From contig JAXFOY010000015.1 of assembly GCA_034180045.1 (NCBI GenBank), forward strand, positions 62,001 through 126,000: a DNA stretch of 64,000 bases, read 5' to 3'. Source of the stretch: Eubacterium_B sp034180045. Lineage in GTDB: Bacteria > Bacillota > Clostridia > Peptostreptococcales > Anaerovoracaceae. A model generated the notes under the pieces. That model was not told the origin of the DNA, searched no databases, and saw only the letters and a program-made list of their open reading frames with translations. The stretch's first letter is position 1. Every line of letters begins with the position of its first letter. The translations under genes and the position numbers were made by a program. This document shows, piece after piece, positions 1-9,909 of the stretch.

Positions 1-753
1 TCAAATAACAGTGCACATAGATGGACAGAGGATGTACCTATGGTAGTACCTGAGATTAACATAGGACATTTTGATATAATAGATGTTCAAAAACAGAGAT
101 TGGGAACGCAAAGAGGCTTTGTTGCAGTTAAACCTAACTGTTCTATTCAAGGTTATGTTCCGGCTCTTGCCGCATGGGCGCAATACGAGCCTTATGAAGT
201 GGCGGTTACCACATACCAGGCTATTTCGGGAGCCGGCAAGAACTTTTCCGATTGGCCGCAAATGCTTGGAAACATAATACCGTTCATCTCAGGCGAAGAA
301 GAAAAGAGTGAATTAGAGCCGCTTAAAATTTTAGGCTCAATAAAAGACGGTAAATTTTCAAATGCAGAAGATCTATTGATAACGGCACAGTGCGTTAGAG
401 TACCTGTTCTGGAAGGACATACTGCGGCTGTTTTCGTTAAATTCCGCAAGAAACCTACGAAGGAAGAGTTGATTAATAAGCTTAAGAATTTCAGCGGATA
501 TCCTCAAGAAGAAGATTTACCAAGTGCACCTAGTCCTTTTATAAACTATTTAGAAGAGGATAATCGCCCACAGGTGCTGAAGGATGTATATTACGAAAAC
601 GGTTTCGGTGTTTCTATTGGAAGATTGCGTGAAGACAGCGTCTTTGATTTCAAATTCATAGGTCTTGCACATAATACAGTCAGAGGTGCAGCCGGAGGGG
701 CAATCTTATGTGCAGAAAGTCTTGTAGCAAAGGGATATATAAGTCATAAATAA
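1..753 (+). CDS. asd: Aspartate-semialdehyde dehydrogenase, C-terminal part (cut by window start)
   Basis: Reduces aspartyl phosphate to aspartate semialdehyde with NADPH, at the branch point to lysine/diaminopimelate, threonine and methionine. The reading frame is open from base 1, so the gene begins before the window; the first in-frame ATG at 40 is internal. About 250 residues are present. The catalytic cysteine lies in KPNCSIQ (codon at 139-141), and the C-terminal substrate-binding region ends with the family-typical run around RGAAGGAILCAE. The sequence resembles the archaeal/clostridial branch of the family (SNSAHR..EDVP..VPEIN) more than the E. coli type. It is followed 23 bases later by ftsK. 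Cofactor choice cannot be judged because the nucleotide-binding N-terminus is missing. Confidence 0.93.
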   Translation, partial: SNNSAHRWTEDVPMVVPEINIGHFDIIDVQKQRLGTQRGFVAVKPNCSIQGYVPALAAWAQYEPYEVAVTTYQAISGAGKNFSDWPQMLGNIIPFISGEEEKSELEPLKILGSIKDGKFSNAEDLLITAQCVRVPVLEGHTAAVFVKFRKKPTKEELINKLKNFSGYPQEEDLPSAPSPFINYLEEDNRPQVLKDVYYENGFGVSIGRLREDSVFDFKFIGLAHNTVRGAAGGAILCAESLVAKGYISHK

Positions 754-776
754 ATTCAAGCGGAAGGGTAAGAGAA

Positions 777-3473
777 TTGGCAGGTAAAACTCAAAAAAAA
801 TCCAGTAAGAACAATAAAAAAAAGCAAAATACAGCGATTGCCGAAAGAGGTGTAATAGATAATATTTGGGGAATAATCTTTGTTATCATAGGGATTTTTC
901 TCGTTGCGGCAGTTTCTTTTCATGCAGCAGGGGAATTCGGGAATATGCTGGGGGATTTTCTAAAAGGTGTATTTGGACATGTAGGCGTTATTTTGCCGTT
1001 TTACCTTATATTATTCGGGATTTTGCTTATTGCAAATGTAACTGTACACATTTCTAAACTAAGCATAAGCATGTGTTTCGTTATTTTAATTATGATGTGT
1101 ATGTTTAATGCAGGGCGTTTTATACCGGAAAATGGAATGGTCTTTGACGTTTCGCAGTTTTATCACGACGGCGTAACGCTAAAAGGCGGCGGTTTTTTCG
1201 GCATGAGCATAGGCATGTTTTTGGTCAAATATATAGGTAAAGTAGGTCTTTACGGTATTTCTACGGCGATAATTCTGATATGCTTGCTGCTGGTAATAAA
1301 CACACCTATTGCAAAGACATTCTCCAATTATAAGCAAAAGAAGCTTGATAAAGAAGCTGAAAAACAAGCAAAACGAGCTGAGGAAATAGCGCTGCATCAA
1401 ATGGAACTTGAGACCAGAGAAAAGGAGAGAGCGAAGTATCTAAAGGAGCAAGAAAAACTTCAAAAAGAAAGGTTAAGGTATGAAAAGGCAAAGTATAAAG
1501 AAGAACTTTATGCAACGCCCGAGCTTTTATTTGAAACAGACAAACTTAAAATAGATAGAAATTCTACAGATATAAAACCTGCTGATTCTAACAAAACAAA
1601 GCATTTTGTAGCAATGATGGAAGACGATTCCATGTTTGAACAAAGAGAGCAAAAAGGACTAACATTTACACCTAAAATACGAGGCTTCGGTATTGAAGAG
1701 AGCAGGGAAATAAAAGAAGGATTCGGTCTTGACGGTAATGAAGAAGAAAATAATTCTTCAGACCGGACAAAATCTGCAAATACGGAGAAAATATCAGATT
1801 CATCAGTTCGAAGCAGTACCATAAAATCAGCACCGGCACTTGAGGATGTACCTAAAGAAGACTATAAACAAACTGTAGTTAGCGGATATAAAACTACACA
1901 GGAAAGTGATTTGTCCCAAAACGAAGAAAAAGGAAGCAGCGAATCGGATTTTGTTAAGATAAGTAACAAAGAGGCAAGAGAAGCTAAACTCGAATTGACG
2001 GACTTTACAAATACATCAAAAGTACATGTATATAAAAAACCTGGTCTTTCACTGCTAAAATCAATAAAGAAAACTGCTGACCCTGCCAGAGCAAATGCCG
2101 AACTTGAAGCAAAAGCGGCGCTTTTAGAAAATACATTGCAGAATTTCAGGGTGGATGCCAAAGTGGTTCAAGTGACTCAGGGTCCCGCAGTTACGCGCTA
2201 CGAAATACAACCTAATACAGGCGTAAAAGTTAACAGCATCAAAGCCCTATCCGACGATATTGCGCTTAACTTGAGAGCAAAAAGCATCAGGATAGAGGCT
2301 CCTATTCCCGGAAAAGCTGCTGTAGGAATAGAAGTCGAAAATGAAAAAATAAATATGGTAACATTGCGTGAAATAATAGATAGCAGCGAATTTAGGCAAG
2401 CTGATTCGAAAATCTCATTTGCCGTGGGTAGAGATATTTCAGGAAAGAGTATAGTTGCAGATCTAAAAAGCATGCCACATCTTTTGATTGCAGGTTCAAC
2501 CGGTTCCGGTAAGAGTGTATGCATAAACAGCATAATCACAAGCATACTATATAAGGCTAATCCTGATGAAGTTAAGTTTGTGCTGATAGATCCTAAAGTA
2601 GTTGAGCTGGGTAACTATAACGGTATTCCGCATTTGCTCATACCTGTTGTTACAGAGCCTACTAAGGCGGCTGCTGCTCTCAACTGGGCAGTTGCTGAAA
2701 TGACCGACAGGTATAAAAAGTTTGCTGAAACAGGCGTCAGGGACCTAGCAGGTTACAATAATTATATTATGGCAAATATGGAAGGTGCGGAAGCTATGCC
2801 TCAGATTGTTATAATTATTGACGAACTTGCCGATTTAATGATGGCTGCACCGTCGCAGGTGGAAGAATCAATTTGTCGTCTTGCGCAGATGGCAAGAGCT
2901 GCCGGAATGCATTTGATCGTTGCAACGCAAAGACCGTCGGTAGATATTATAACAGGTGTAATCAAAGCTAATATTCCTTCAAGAATCGCTTTTGCGGTTT
3001 CGTCTCAATTCGATTCAAGAACTATTCTTGATATGGCGGGAGCGGAAAAACTCGTAGGAAAGGGAGACATGCTGTTTAATCCTTTAGGTCTTGGCAAGCC
3101 TGTCAGAGTTCAAGGCTGTTTTGTGTCCGACGAGGAAGTGCATAACATCATAGAATATGTAAAATCGCAAACTGAAGATGTCGAATACGCCGGGGATGTT
3201 ATAGAAACTATTGAGAAAGGAAATGTAACAGCAGGCAAGGATGATGATGCCGATGAATTATTACAGGAGGCCATAGAATGTGTTGTTTCGGCAGGACAGG
3301 CATCGGTTTCTATGCTGCAAAGACGCTTCAGAATCGGGTATAATCGTGCAGCCAGAATAGTCGATGAAATGGAGGCAAGAGGAATTGTAAGTGCGCAGGA
3401 CGGTGCAAGGCCAAGACAAGTTTTGCTGACAGAAGACGAGCTTAATGAAATGAAAGAGAATGTTGATGAATAA
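777..3473 (+). CDS. ftsK: DNA translocase FtsK/SpoIIIE
   Basis: Septum-located, ATP-driven DNA pump that clears chromosome from the division or sporulation septum. The 898-residue product has a Lys-rich N-terminus, four predicted membrane spans at about residues 29-50, 66-88, 95-112 and 155-175, then a long charged coiled-coil/low-complexity linker to about residue 430. The motor follows, with Walker A GSTGSGKS at about 573-580 and Walker B IIIDELADLMM. A C-terminal winged-helix gamma domain ends in ARPRQVLL. The start is TTG at 777, placed 8 bases after GAAGGG; no better ATG lies upstream. Its end overlaps rimO by 14 bases. The length is normal for FtsK/SpoIIIE. Whether the main role is division or sporulation cannot be told from sequence. 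Confidence 0.95.
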   Translation: MAGKTQKKSSKNNKKKQNTAIAERGVIDNIWGIIFVIIGIFLVAAVSFHAAGEFGNMLGDFLKGVFGHVGVILPFYLILFGILLIANVTVHISKLSISMCFVILIMMCMFNAGRFIPENGMVFDVSQFYHDGVTLKGGGFFGMSIGMFLVKYIGKVGLYGISTAIILICLLLVINTPIAKTFSNYKQKKLDKEAEKQAKRAEEIALHQMELETREKERAKYLKEQEKLQKERLRYEKAKYKEELYATPELLFETDKLKIDRNSTDIKPADSNKTKHFVAMMEDDSMFEQREQKGLTFTPKIRGFGIEESREIKEGFGLDGNEEENNSSDRTKSANTEKISDSSVRSSTIKSAPALEDVPKEDYKQTVVSGYKTTQESDLSQNEEKGSSESDFVKISNKEAREAKLELTDFTNTSKVHVYKKPGLSLLKSIKKTADPARANAELEAKAALLENTLQNFRVDAKVVQVTQGPAVTRYEIQPNTGVKVNSIKALSDDIALNLRAKSIRIEAPIPGKAAVGIEVENEKINMVTLREIIDSSEFRQADSKISFAVGRDISGKSIVADLKSMPHLLIAGSTGSGKSVCINSIITSILYKANPDEVKFVLIDPKVVELGNYNGIPHLLIPVVTEPTKAAAALNWAVAEMTDRYKKFAETGVRDLAGYNNYIMANMEGAEAMPQIVIIIDELADLMMAAPSQVEESICRLAQMARAAGMHLIVATQRPSVDIITGVIKANIPSRIAFAVSSQFDSRTILDMAGAEKLVGKGDMLFNPLGLGKPVRVQGCFVSDEEVHNIIEYVKSQTEDVEYAGDVIETIEKGNVTAGKDDDADELLQEAIECVVSAGQASVSMLQRRFRIGYNRAARIVDEMEARGIVSAQDGARPRQVLLTEDELNEMKENVDE

Positions 3474-4782
3474 AAAAACAGTATTTATAGATACACTGGG
3501 ATGTCCCAAGAATTTTAACGACAGCGAATATGCTGCCGGAATTCTGGAAAAAAATGGATATAAAGTCATAGATACACCGGAAAATGCAGATATTATAATA
3601 GTCAATACATGCGGTTTTATTGGCGATGCCAAGGTGGAATCAATAGAGCATATTTTCGAGATGAACGAGGCAAGAAAAGACGGCTGTAAGCTTGTAGTTT
3701 CAGGATGTCTTTCACAAAGATACGCCGATGAACTTAAAGAAGAAATCCCTGAGGCGGACTATTTTATAGGTGTTAATCAATATGATAAATTACCTGATAT
3801 TCTTGAAGATATGAGTGAAAGAAAAGTCATGACCGATGCTTGCGACCTTGACTATCTTGAAAAAAGCGTTAGAAAGTTTGCAGATAATCCATATACAGCT
3901 ACGATAAAAATAGCCGAAGGCTGTGATAACAAATGCACATATTGTATTATTCCTAAAATACGCGGTAAATATCGAAGCAAGAGAATGGAAGACATTCTCA
4001 GTGAAGCACAGGAATTAGCAAATGCAGGCTGTAAGGAGCTTATTTTGATAGCTCAAGATGTAACTTACTACGGCAAGGATTTATATGGTAAATTTTTTCT
4101 GCCTGAACTTCTAAAAAAACTGTGCAATATCGATGGAATTAAATGGATAAGGCTGATGTATTGCTATGACGAGAGAATAAGTGATGAACTTATAGAAGTG
4201 ATGGCTTCAGAGGAAAAAATTTGTAAATATATAGATATTCCGCTTCAGCACGCTTCAGACCGTGTGCTGAAAGCGATGAGAAGACAAAGCAACAGAGATT
4301 CGATTAGAAATACTATTTCAAAGCTTAAATCGGCAATGCCGGATATTCATATAAGAACGACTCTAATCGTCGGATTCCCGGGAGAAACGGAAGATGACTA
4401 TAATGAGCTTTTAGATATGGTTGAAAGCGAGAAATTTGCCAGACTCGGCGTCTTTTCATACTCTCAGGAAGAAGATACCGTAGCAGGTGAAATGGAAATG
4501 CAAATTGATGAAGAAACCAAAAAGGAAAGACTGGACGGAGTAATGAGAAGACAGATGTATATATCATCTGAGTCCAATAGAGAAAAAATCGGTAAGGTCT
4601 TCGAAGTTATCGTAGATGGAATTGATGAAGATGGTGCATATATTGGACGAACCAGATACGACGCTCCTGAAATAGATAATTCCGTTATATTCACATCAAA
4701 AAATCGACTATTTGCAGGTGATATCGTAAATGTAAATATTACAGATTCCTTTGATTATGATATTGTAGGTGAAGAAATTTAG
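3460..4782 (+). CDS. rimO: Ribosomal protein S12 methylthiotransferase RimO
   Basis: Radical-SAM enzyme that adds a methylthio group to the conserved aspartate of ribosomal protein S12. An N-terminal UPF0004 domain carries three cluster cysteines (TLGCPKN, NTCGF, SGCLSQR). The radical-SAM core has GCDNKCTYCIIP, and a TRAM RNA-binding domain occupies roughly the last 65 residues. RimO rather than the tRNA enzyme MiaB is favoured by the TLGCPKNxxDSE start and the IGVNQYDKLP stretch. The start overlaps the ftsK stop by 14 bases, which suggests translational coupling; ATG at 3466 is an alternative start two codons in. Length (440 aa) matches the family. Confidence 0.93.
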   Translation: MLMNKKTVFIDTLGCPKNFNDSEYAAGILEKNGYKVIDTPENADIIIVNTCGFIGDAKVESIEHIFEMNEARKDGCKLVVSGCLSQRYADELKEEIPEADYFIGVNQYDKLPDILEDMSERKVMTDACDLDYLEKSVRKFADNPYTATIKIAEGCDNKCTYCIIPKIRGKYRSKRMEDILSEAQELANAGCKELILIAQDVTYYGKDLYGKFFLPELLKKLCNIDGIKWIRLMYCYDERISDELIEVMASEEKICKYIDIPLQHASDRVLKAMRRQSNRDSIRNTISKLKSAMPDIHIRTTLIVGFPGETEDDYNELLDMVESEKFARLGVFSYSQEEDTVAGEMEMQIDEETKKERLDGVMRRQMYISSESNREKIGKVFEVIVDGIDEDGAYIGRTRYDAPEIDNSVIFTSKNRLFAGDIVNVNITDSFDYDIVGEEI

Positions 4783-4804
4783 ATTATTTCAGAAAGGTAT
4801 ATAA

Positions 4805-7465
4805 ATGGCGGACAGAATAATAATAATAGACGGCAATAGCTTGATAAACAGAGCATATTATGCTATGCAGCGTCCGATGATAACATCAAGCGGAATTTAT
4901 ACACAAGGTATATATGGTTTTATAAATATGCTGAATAAACTTTTAGATGATTATGCGCCTGAATATATATCGGTTTGTTGGGATAGAAAATCACCTACAT
5001 TTAGACATCTCGAGTACAAAGAATATAAAGCGGGAAGACGCAAAATGCCTCCGGAACTTGCCATGCAGCTTCCTCTTATGAAAGAGATACTTGAAGCACA
5101 GAACATAGCAAATTTTGAAATAGACGGCTATGAAGCTGACGATATAATAGGGACTATTTCAAGACTTGCAGAAGAAAAAGGTATAGAATCTTTAATAATC
5201 ACAGGAGACAAAGATGCGCTTCAACTTGCTTCTGAGCAAACGCATGTTTTAATTACAAAAAAAGGCATCTCGGATTTTGATTTATATGATAGAGCAAAGA
5301 TGCTTGAAAGATACGAGCTTAGCCCTGAACAGTTTGTTGAATTGAAAGGGCTTATGGGAGATCAGTCAGACAATATTCCGGGAATTGCAGGTGTAGGAGA
5401 AAAAACCGGAATTAAACTGCTTAAACAATTTGGAAGCATAGCCGAAATGGCAGACAATCTGGATAAAATTTCAAACGAAAAACTAAGAGAAAAAGTTTCC
5501 GAAAATATAAATTTAGCTTTTATGAGTAAAAAGCTTGCGGAGATAAATCGCTATGTTCCTTTAGATATAAATTTTGATGATTTGAAATTCACAGAAGCAG
5601 ATGATGAGAAATTAATCGATTTATATGTGAAACTTGAATTTAATTCTTTTTTGAAAAAGCTTAACGTCAACCTTAAAAATGAGTCGGCGGGAGGCAAAGC
5701 TCTTTTTCAAGCAAAAAATATTTACGAAATCTCAGAGATGGAGCAGCTTCATATGCTGGAGAAATTTGAAGAAAACGGAACTTTAGCAATAAAAGTTTTC
5801 TCTGATTTTTCACATATGACAAAGCCGTATATTTCCGCTGTCGCCTTGATACACAAAGATGATTATTATTTTATAAGCGGCTCAGATGAATTGATAAAAA
5901 AATCTTTTTCTGCACTAAAGGCTAAAAATTGTAAGCTTATAGGGCATGATTTAATTAAAGATATTTATGCAATTTTATATAACTGTGAATATGCTTTTGA
6001 TGTAAAATTTGATACTGCGGTAGCCGAGTATGTAATAGACCCATCACGTTCAAATTATGATTTGAAAACTCAGGTGCTTGAGAATTTTCACGTTCAAATA
6101 GAAAGCGAAGAAGAATTTTACAAAAGAACTGCACAAGGTGATTTGCTCGGAGATAAGCTGAATAAAGAAAAAGAATTTGGTCTTACAGTATGTAAGTACA
6201 TTTTAGAACTGTATAAAATTCAGAGTCAAAAAATAAAAGAAAATAAACTGGAATATGTGTTATATGAAATAGAACTACCTCTTGTTGAAGTGCTTGCATC
6301 TATGGAAAGATATGGCTTTCGAGTTGACAAATCGAATTTGAAAGAATTCGGCAAGGAACTTTCTCAGGAAATAGACAGGCTGACTTCTGCTATTTATGAT
6401 GATGCAGGAGAGGTATTTAATATAAATTCTCCAATCCAGTTAGGAGAGATTTTATTTGAACGACTTGCACTTCCCGCAGGCAAAAAAACAAAACGCGGAT
6501 ACAGCACCAGCGCGGATGTCTTGGAAAAGCTTAAAGATAAGCATACAATTGTTGCCAATGTATTAAAATATAGAATGCTGACAAAGCTCAGAAGCACATA
6601 TGTCGAAGGCCTAAGCGCATTGGTGGCTTCAGATGGAAGAATAAGACCGCATTTTCAACAGACGGTAACTGCAACGGGACGAATTTCGTGTACTGAGCCT
6701 AACTTACAGAACATTCCTATAAGAAATGAATATGGCAGGCTTCTGAGAAAAGCATTTTTGCCTACAGCTGAAAATGTATTAATAGGCGCAGATTATTCAC
6801 AAATAGAGCTTAGAATCCTCGCACATCTTTCCGGAGATTCATCTTTGATTGAAGCTTTTAATAATAACAATGACGTGCATAAAGCCACAGCCTCTAAAGT
6901 TTTCGATATTGAATATGACAAGGTGAGCTCCCTGGACAGAAGCCGGGCAAAGGCGGTTAACTTCGGTGTTATTTACGGTATGAGCGGATTCGGATTGTCC
7001 GAAGAATTACACATAACACGAAAAGAAGCGGAAAATTACATAGCTGAATACTTTGATAAACATAAATCCGTAAAAGAATATATGGAAAGTCAGGTAGAAT
7101 ACTGCAAAAATAATGGGTATACGGAAACAATAACAGGCAGAAGACGATATATCAAAGAGGTTAACTCATCTAACTTCATGACAAGAAAACTGGGAGAAAG
7201 ACTTGCTATGAATAGTCCAATACAGGGAAGTGCTGCTGACATAATAAAAATAGCCATGATTTCGGTATACAACAAATTAAAAGAACTAAATCTTAAATCA
7301 AAGCTCATCTTACAAATTCATGATGAACTTATTATTGATACAGCAAAAGGGGAAGAAAGCAGGGTAAGTGAACTTTTAACAGAATGTATGCAAAATGCGA
7401 TGAAATTAAAAGTAGAACTTTTGAGTGAACTTAATATCGGTAAAAATTGGTATGAGCTCAAGTAG
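4805..7465 (+). CDS. polA: DNA polymerase I
   Basis: Repair and Okazaki-fragment-processing polymerase. Residues 1 to about 290 form the 5' nuclease (FEN) domain, with GDKDALQLASE and a helix-hairpin-helix around PGIAGVGEKTGIKLL. Residues about 310-480 form a degenerate 3'-5' exonuclease domain. Residues about 510-886 form the family A polymerase, with motif A GADYSQIELR (D663), motif B RAKAVNFGVIYG and motif C QIHDEL (D840). The usual DxE metal-binding pair of a proofreading domain is not visible near NGTLAIKVF, so proofreading is probably lost, as in several Bacillus-type PolA enzymes. The gene is flanked closely by rimO and coaE, a common clostridial arrangement. Confidence 0.96.
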   Translation: MADRIIIIDGNSLINRAYYAMQRPMITSSGIYTQGIYGFINMLNKLLDDYAPEYISVCWDRKSPTFRHLEYKEYKAGRRKMPPELAMQLPLMKEILEAQNIANFEIDGYEADDIIGTISRLAEEKGIESLIITGDKDALQLASEQTHVLITKKGISDFDLYDRAKMLERYELSPEQFVELKGLMGDQSDNIPGIAGVGEKTGIKLLKQFGSIAEMADNLDKISNEKLREKVSENINLAFMSKKLAEINRYVPLDINFDDLKFTEADDEKLIDLYVKLEFNSFLKKLNVNLKNESAGGKALFQAKNIYEISEMEQLHMLEKFEENGTLAIKVFSDFSHMTKPYISAVALIHKDDYYFISGSDELIKKSFSALKAKNCKLIGHDLIKDIYAILYNCEYAFDVKFDTAVAEYVIDPSRSNYDLKTQVLENFHVQIESEEEFYKRTAQGDLLGDKLNKEKEFGLTVCKYILELYKIQSQKIKENKLEYVLYEIELPLVEVLASMERYGFRVDKSNLKEFGKELSQEIDRLTSAIYDDAGEVFNINSPIQLGEILFERLALPAGKKTKRGYSTSADVLEKLKDKHTIVANVLKYRMLTKLRSTYVEGLSALVASDGRIRPHFQQTVTATGRISCTEPNLQNIPIRNEYGRLLRKAFLPTAENVLIGADYSQIELRILAHLSGDSSLIEAFNNNNDVHKATASKVFDIEYDKVSSLDRSRAKAVNFGVIYGMSGFGLSEELHITRKEAENYIAEYFDKHKSVKEYMESQVEYCKNNGYTETITGRRRYIKEVNSSNFMTRKLGERLAMNSPIQGSAADIIKIAMISVYNKLKELNLKSKLILQIHDELIIDTAKGEESRVSELLTECMQNAMKLKVELLSELNIGKNWYELK

Positions 7466-7471
7466 GTAAAA

Positions 7472-8062
7472 ATGAAGATAATCGGTATCACAGGCGGCAT
7501 AGGAAGCGGTAAATCAACGGTTTCAAATATTATTAAATCAAAAGGTTTCCCACTTATCGACTGCGACGAAATTTCAAGAAATATTACTAAAAACGACAGT
7601 TTGGTGTTACGGGAAATACGTAACTGCTTTGGGGAAGATATTTTTGATGAAAGAAACAATTTGCGCAGAAAGGCTCTGGCAGACATTGTTTTTGCTAATA
7701 AAGAAAAAAAGAAACAACTGGAGAAAATAGTTACAGAGCGAGTTATCAATATTGTAAAAACTGAAATAAAAAAATACTCGGATGAGGGGAAAACTACCGT
7801 TTTTATTGATGCGCCGCTCTTATTTGAAACAAATTTGGATGAGTTGTGCGATCTCTGTTTTGTAATAACGGCAGATGTTGATATTAGAATTAAAAGAGTT
7901 ATGAAAAGAGACCTTATGTCACGGGAAGAAATTCTTGAACGTATGAAAAACCAAATGCCTGACGAAGATAAAATTGAAAAGGCCGACGGGGTAATAGATA
8001 ATAGTCGCACAGTAGAAGAATTGAAAAAAAATGTCGAAAGGTTAATTATTGAGTATGTCTGA
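7472..8062 (+). CDS. coaE: Dephospho-CoA kinase
   Basis: Catalyses the last step of coenzyme A synthesis, phosphorylation of the 3'-hydroxyl of dephospho-CoA. The 196-residue protein opens with the P-loop GITGGIGSGKST, followed by the substrate-binding run LIDCDEISR and the lid/DAPLLFE region typical of CoaE. It begins 6 bases after the polA stop and overlaps the next gene, so it is almost certainly cotranscribed with polA. The length is typical and nothing is missing. Confidence 0.95.
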   Translation: MKIIGITGGIGSGKSTVSNIIKSKGFPLIDCDEISRNITKNDSLVLREIRNCFGEDIFDERNNLRRKALADIVFANKEKKKQLEKIVTERVINIVKTEIKKYSDEGKTTVFIDAPLLFETNLDELCDLCFVITADVDIRIKRVMKRDLMSREEILERMKNQMPDEDKIEKADGVIDNSRTVEELKKNVERLIIEYV

Positions 8063-9692
8063 CACTAATAAAAACCGTAAAATAAGAATGAATAAATTGG
8101 TCTATCTTATACAAAATAATTTTTTGCTCTCAATAATTATCGCCGCAGTTGTCGTTGCCATGATAGTTTCAGGATTAATTATAGCATTAAAGTCACAAAG
8201 CGACAAAGAAAAAGAGGAGACAAAGACTACATTAGAAAAATCGGACAGCATTAATCTGGCTATGTATGAGCCTCGAAATTTTAATGTATATGAATCAAAT
8301 GACGAGGATGTTTTTTATATAAACGAAATTGTTTACAGCAGTCTTTTTAAGCTTGATAAGAATCTGAACATCATTAACGATGCAGTTGCAGATTACAGTG
8401 CAGACAGTGAAAACGGACAGGTATATATTACTCTCAGAGATGATATTAAGTTCTCAGACGGCTCTGAATTCGAATCGGCCGATGTAAAAGCATCTATTGA
8501 AAAAATCAAGTCGGTAGGGGAAAAATCGCCTTATTTTGCGTATACAAATAAAATTGATTCCATCGATGTTGTTGACAGCAAGCACTTTACTTTGTTTTTC
8601 AAAATTCCAAGTGATGCAGCACTGGATAACCTTACTTTTCCTATAGTTTCCGCAGGAGAGTATAAGGCAGGGCAGCAGCACGCTATCGGTAGCGGACCGT
8701 ATGCCTATTCAACGTTTGATAGCGGAAAGACGCTAATACTTTCGCCTAACAAGTATTTTTTCGGGAAAAAAGCAAAGGGACCGATAGTTTTTTCGCTTGT
8801 AAAGGATCAATCAAAGATACCTGGGCTTATGACAATGGATGCAGTAACTGCTTTTTTAGATAAAAGACCGGATGCAGATTCCGAAGCACAGGACAAAAAG
8901 CTAAGTTATAAAAAGATAGCAAGCGGTGAGCTTGAATACTTGGGATTTAACCTGGAAAGACCGTACTGCAAGGAAAACATTTTTAGAATTGCTATAGCAA
9001 AGGCCATAGATAACAAGCAAATAATAAAATATAACTATGCGGGTGCAGCAATATCATCTGATTCGATATTTTATCCTGAACTTTTCGGAACATCAAAAGA
9101 CGACACGCTTAAATTTGAGCCGCAAAATGCAACAAAACTTCTAAAACGCATTAAATTGAAAGATATGGATGAGGATGGCAAGATTGAAAACGAAAACGGC
9201 GAAAATGTACGCCTGCAAATACTGGTCCTAAATACAAACAAGCAAAGATTGGAAGCTGCGAAAACAATAGTAAGCAATCTTGAAAAAATCGGTATAGAAT
9301 CGGAGCTTATAAGCGCTGACAGCAATGAGTTTTCGAGGAGAATAAAATCAAAAGAATTTGATATTTATTTTGCAGGCATAAAGATTGACAGACAGTTTAA
9401 TCTGGTTGATTTGTATACCACATATAACAATATCGGCTTCAATAACGCCGGTTTACTTTCGGAAATATATGGGCTCGAAAAATGTTTATCGGGATCTGAG
9501 CAAAAAAAATACTTTTCAAAGATAAAGAAAAATGTAAATGAAGATGCGAGCTACATACCTGTATGTTATAAGGCATATTGGTTTTTATCGGTAGAAACCT
9601 TAGAAAATGCAAATAAAATAAATTTCTTCAGCCCTTACGCTTATTGCCAGGAATGGGATTGGGCTAAAAGGAAAACGGAGCAAACCAAATAA
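8049..9692 (+). CDS. Membrane-anchored peptide-type ABC substrate-binding protein (SBP family 5)
   Basis: Extracytoplasmic solute-binding protein of the oligopeptide/nickel family (SBP_bac_5). Typical features are NEIVYSSLFKLDKNL, ITLRDDIKFSDGSEFESADV and IGSGPYAYSTF. It has 547 residues. There is one hydrophobic N-terminal segment (about residues 27-49) after a short basic stretch but no lipobox cysteine, so it is probably held by an uncleaved membrane helix rather than a lipid. The TTG at 8049 is preferred because GAAAGG lies 7 bases before it; ATG at 8055 is an alternative. It overlaps coaE by 14 bases. No permease or ATPase genes of an ABC importer are nearby, so the ligand and partner are unknown. 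Confidence 0.82.
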   Translation: MSMSDTNKNRKIRMNKLVYLIQNNFLLSIIIAAVVVAMIVSGLIIALKSQSDKEKEETKTTLEKSDSINLAMYEPRNFNVYESNDEDVFYINEIVYSSLFKLDKNLNIINDAVADYSADSENGQVYITLRDDIKFSDGSEFESADVKASIEKIKSVGEKSPYFAYTNKIDSIDVVDSKHFTLFFKIPSDAALDNLTFPIVSAGEYKAGQQHAIGSGPYAYSTFDSGKTLILSPNKYFFGKKAKGPIVFSLVKDQSKIPGLMTMDAVTAFLDKRPDADSEAQDKKLSYKKIASGELEYLGFNLERPYCKENIFRIAIAKAIDNKQIIKYNYAGAAISSDSIFYPELFGTSKDDTLKFEPQNATKLLKRIKLKDMDEDGKIENENGENVRLQILVLNTNKQRLEAAKTIVSNLEKIGIESELISADSNEFSRRIKSKEFDIYFAGIKIDRQFNLVDLYTTYNNIGFNNAGLLSEIYGLEKCLSGSEQKKYFSKIKKNVNEDASYIPVCYKAYWFLSVETLENANKINFFSPYAYCQEWDWAKRKTEQTK

Positions 9693-9723
9693 CTTTTTCG
9701 ATTTGCCTTAAAATAAAAAAGGC

Positions 9724-9751
9724 TTGCATTTTGATGATTTTATGATAAGAT
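9724..9751 (+). promoter_or_regulatory. Sigma-A-type promoter for tRNA-Leu(GAG)
   Basis: TTGCAT at 9724-9729 and TAAGAT at 9746-9751 are separated by 16 bases. The -10 element ends 32 bases before the tRNA 5' end. Agreement with consensus is good but not perfect. Confidence 0.6.
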
Positions 9752-9783
9752 ATTGAGATGTAGCCGAAAGGCTAACGATATTT

Positions 9784-9865
9784 GCGGCCGTGGCGGAATG
9801 GCAGACGCGCACGTTTGAGGGGCGTGTGGGCAACCGTGCTGGTTCAAGTCCAGTCGGCCGCACCA
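9784..9865 (+). tRNA. tRNA-Leu, anticodon GAG
   Basis: Class II tRNA with a long variable arm. The acceptor arms GCGGCCG and CGGCCGC (9855-9861) pair, and the anticodon stem CACGT/GCGTG holds the loop TTGAGGG, giving anticodon GAG for CUU/CUC codons. A T-arm with GGTTCAAGTCC is present, and CCA is encoded (9863-9865). A hairpin terminator follows 5 bases later, so this tRNA appears to be its own transcription unit. Confidence 0.95.
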
Positions 9866-9870
9866 CTTAC

Positions 9871-9899
9871 AGCTTACAGATGTTGTAAGCTCTTTTTTA
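9871..9899 (+). terminator. Rho-independent terminator after tRNA-Leu(GAG)
   Basis: An 8-bp perfect stem, AGCTTACA with TGTAAGCT, and a 5-base loop are followed by CTTTTTT. It separates the two leucine tRNA units. Confidence 0.8.
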
Positions 9900-9909
9900 T
9901 AGTGGTAGC

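Noticed and set aside
7318..8010. Long minus-strand open frame opposite polA end and coaE
   Set aside because: It is antisense to two clear genes, has Ser/Ile/Phe-rich composition typical of a shadow frame, and shows no ribosome binding site or family motif. The same holds for the antisense frames at 11209-11886, 23615-24208 and 41835-42578.
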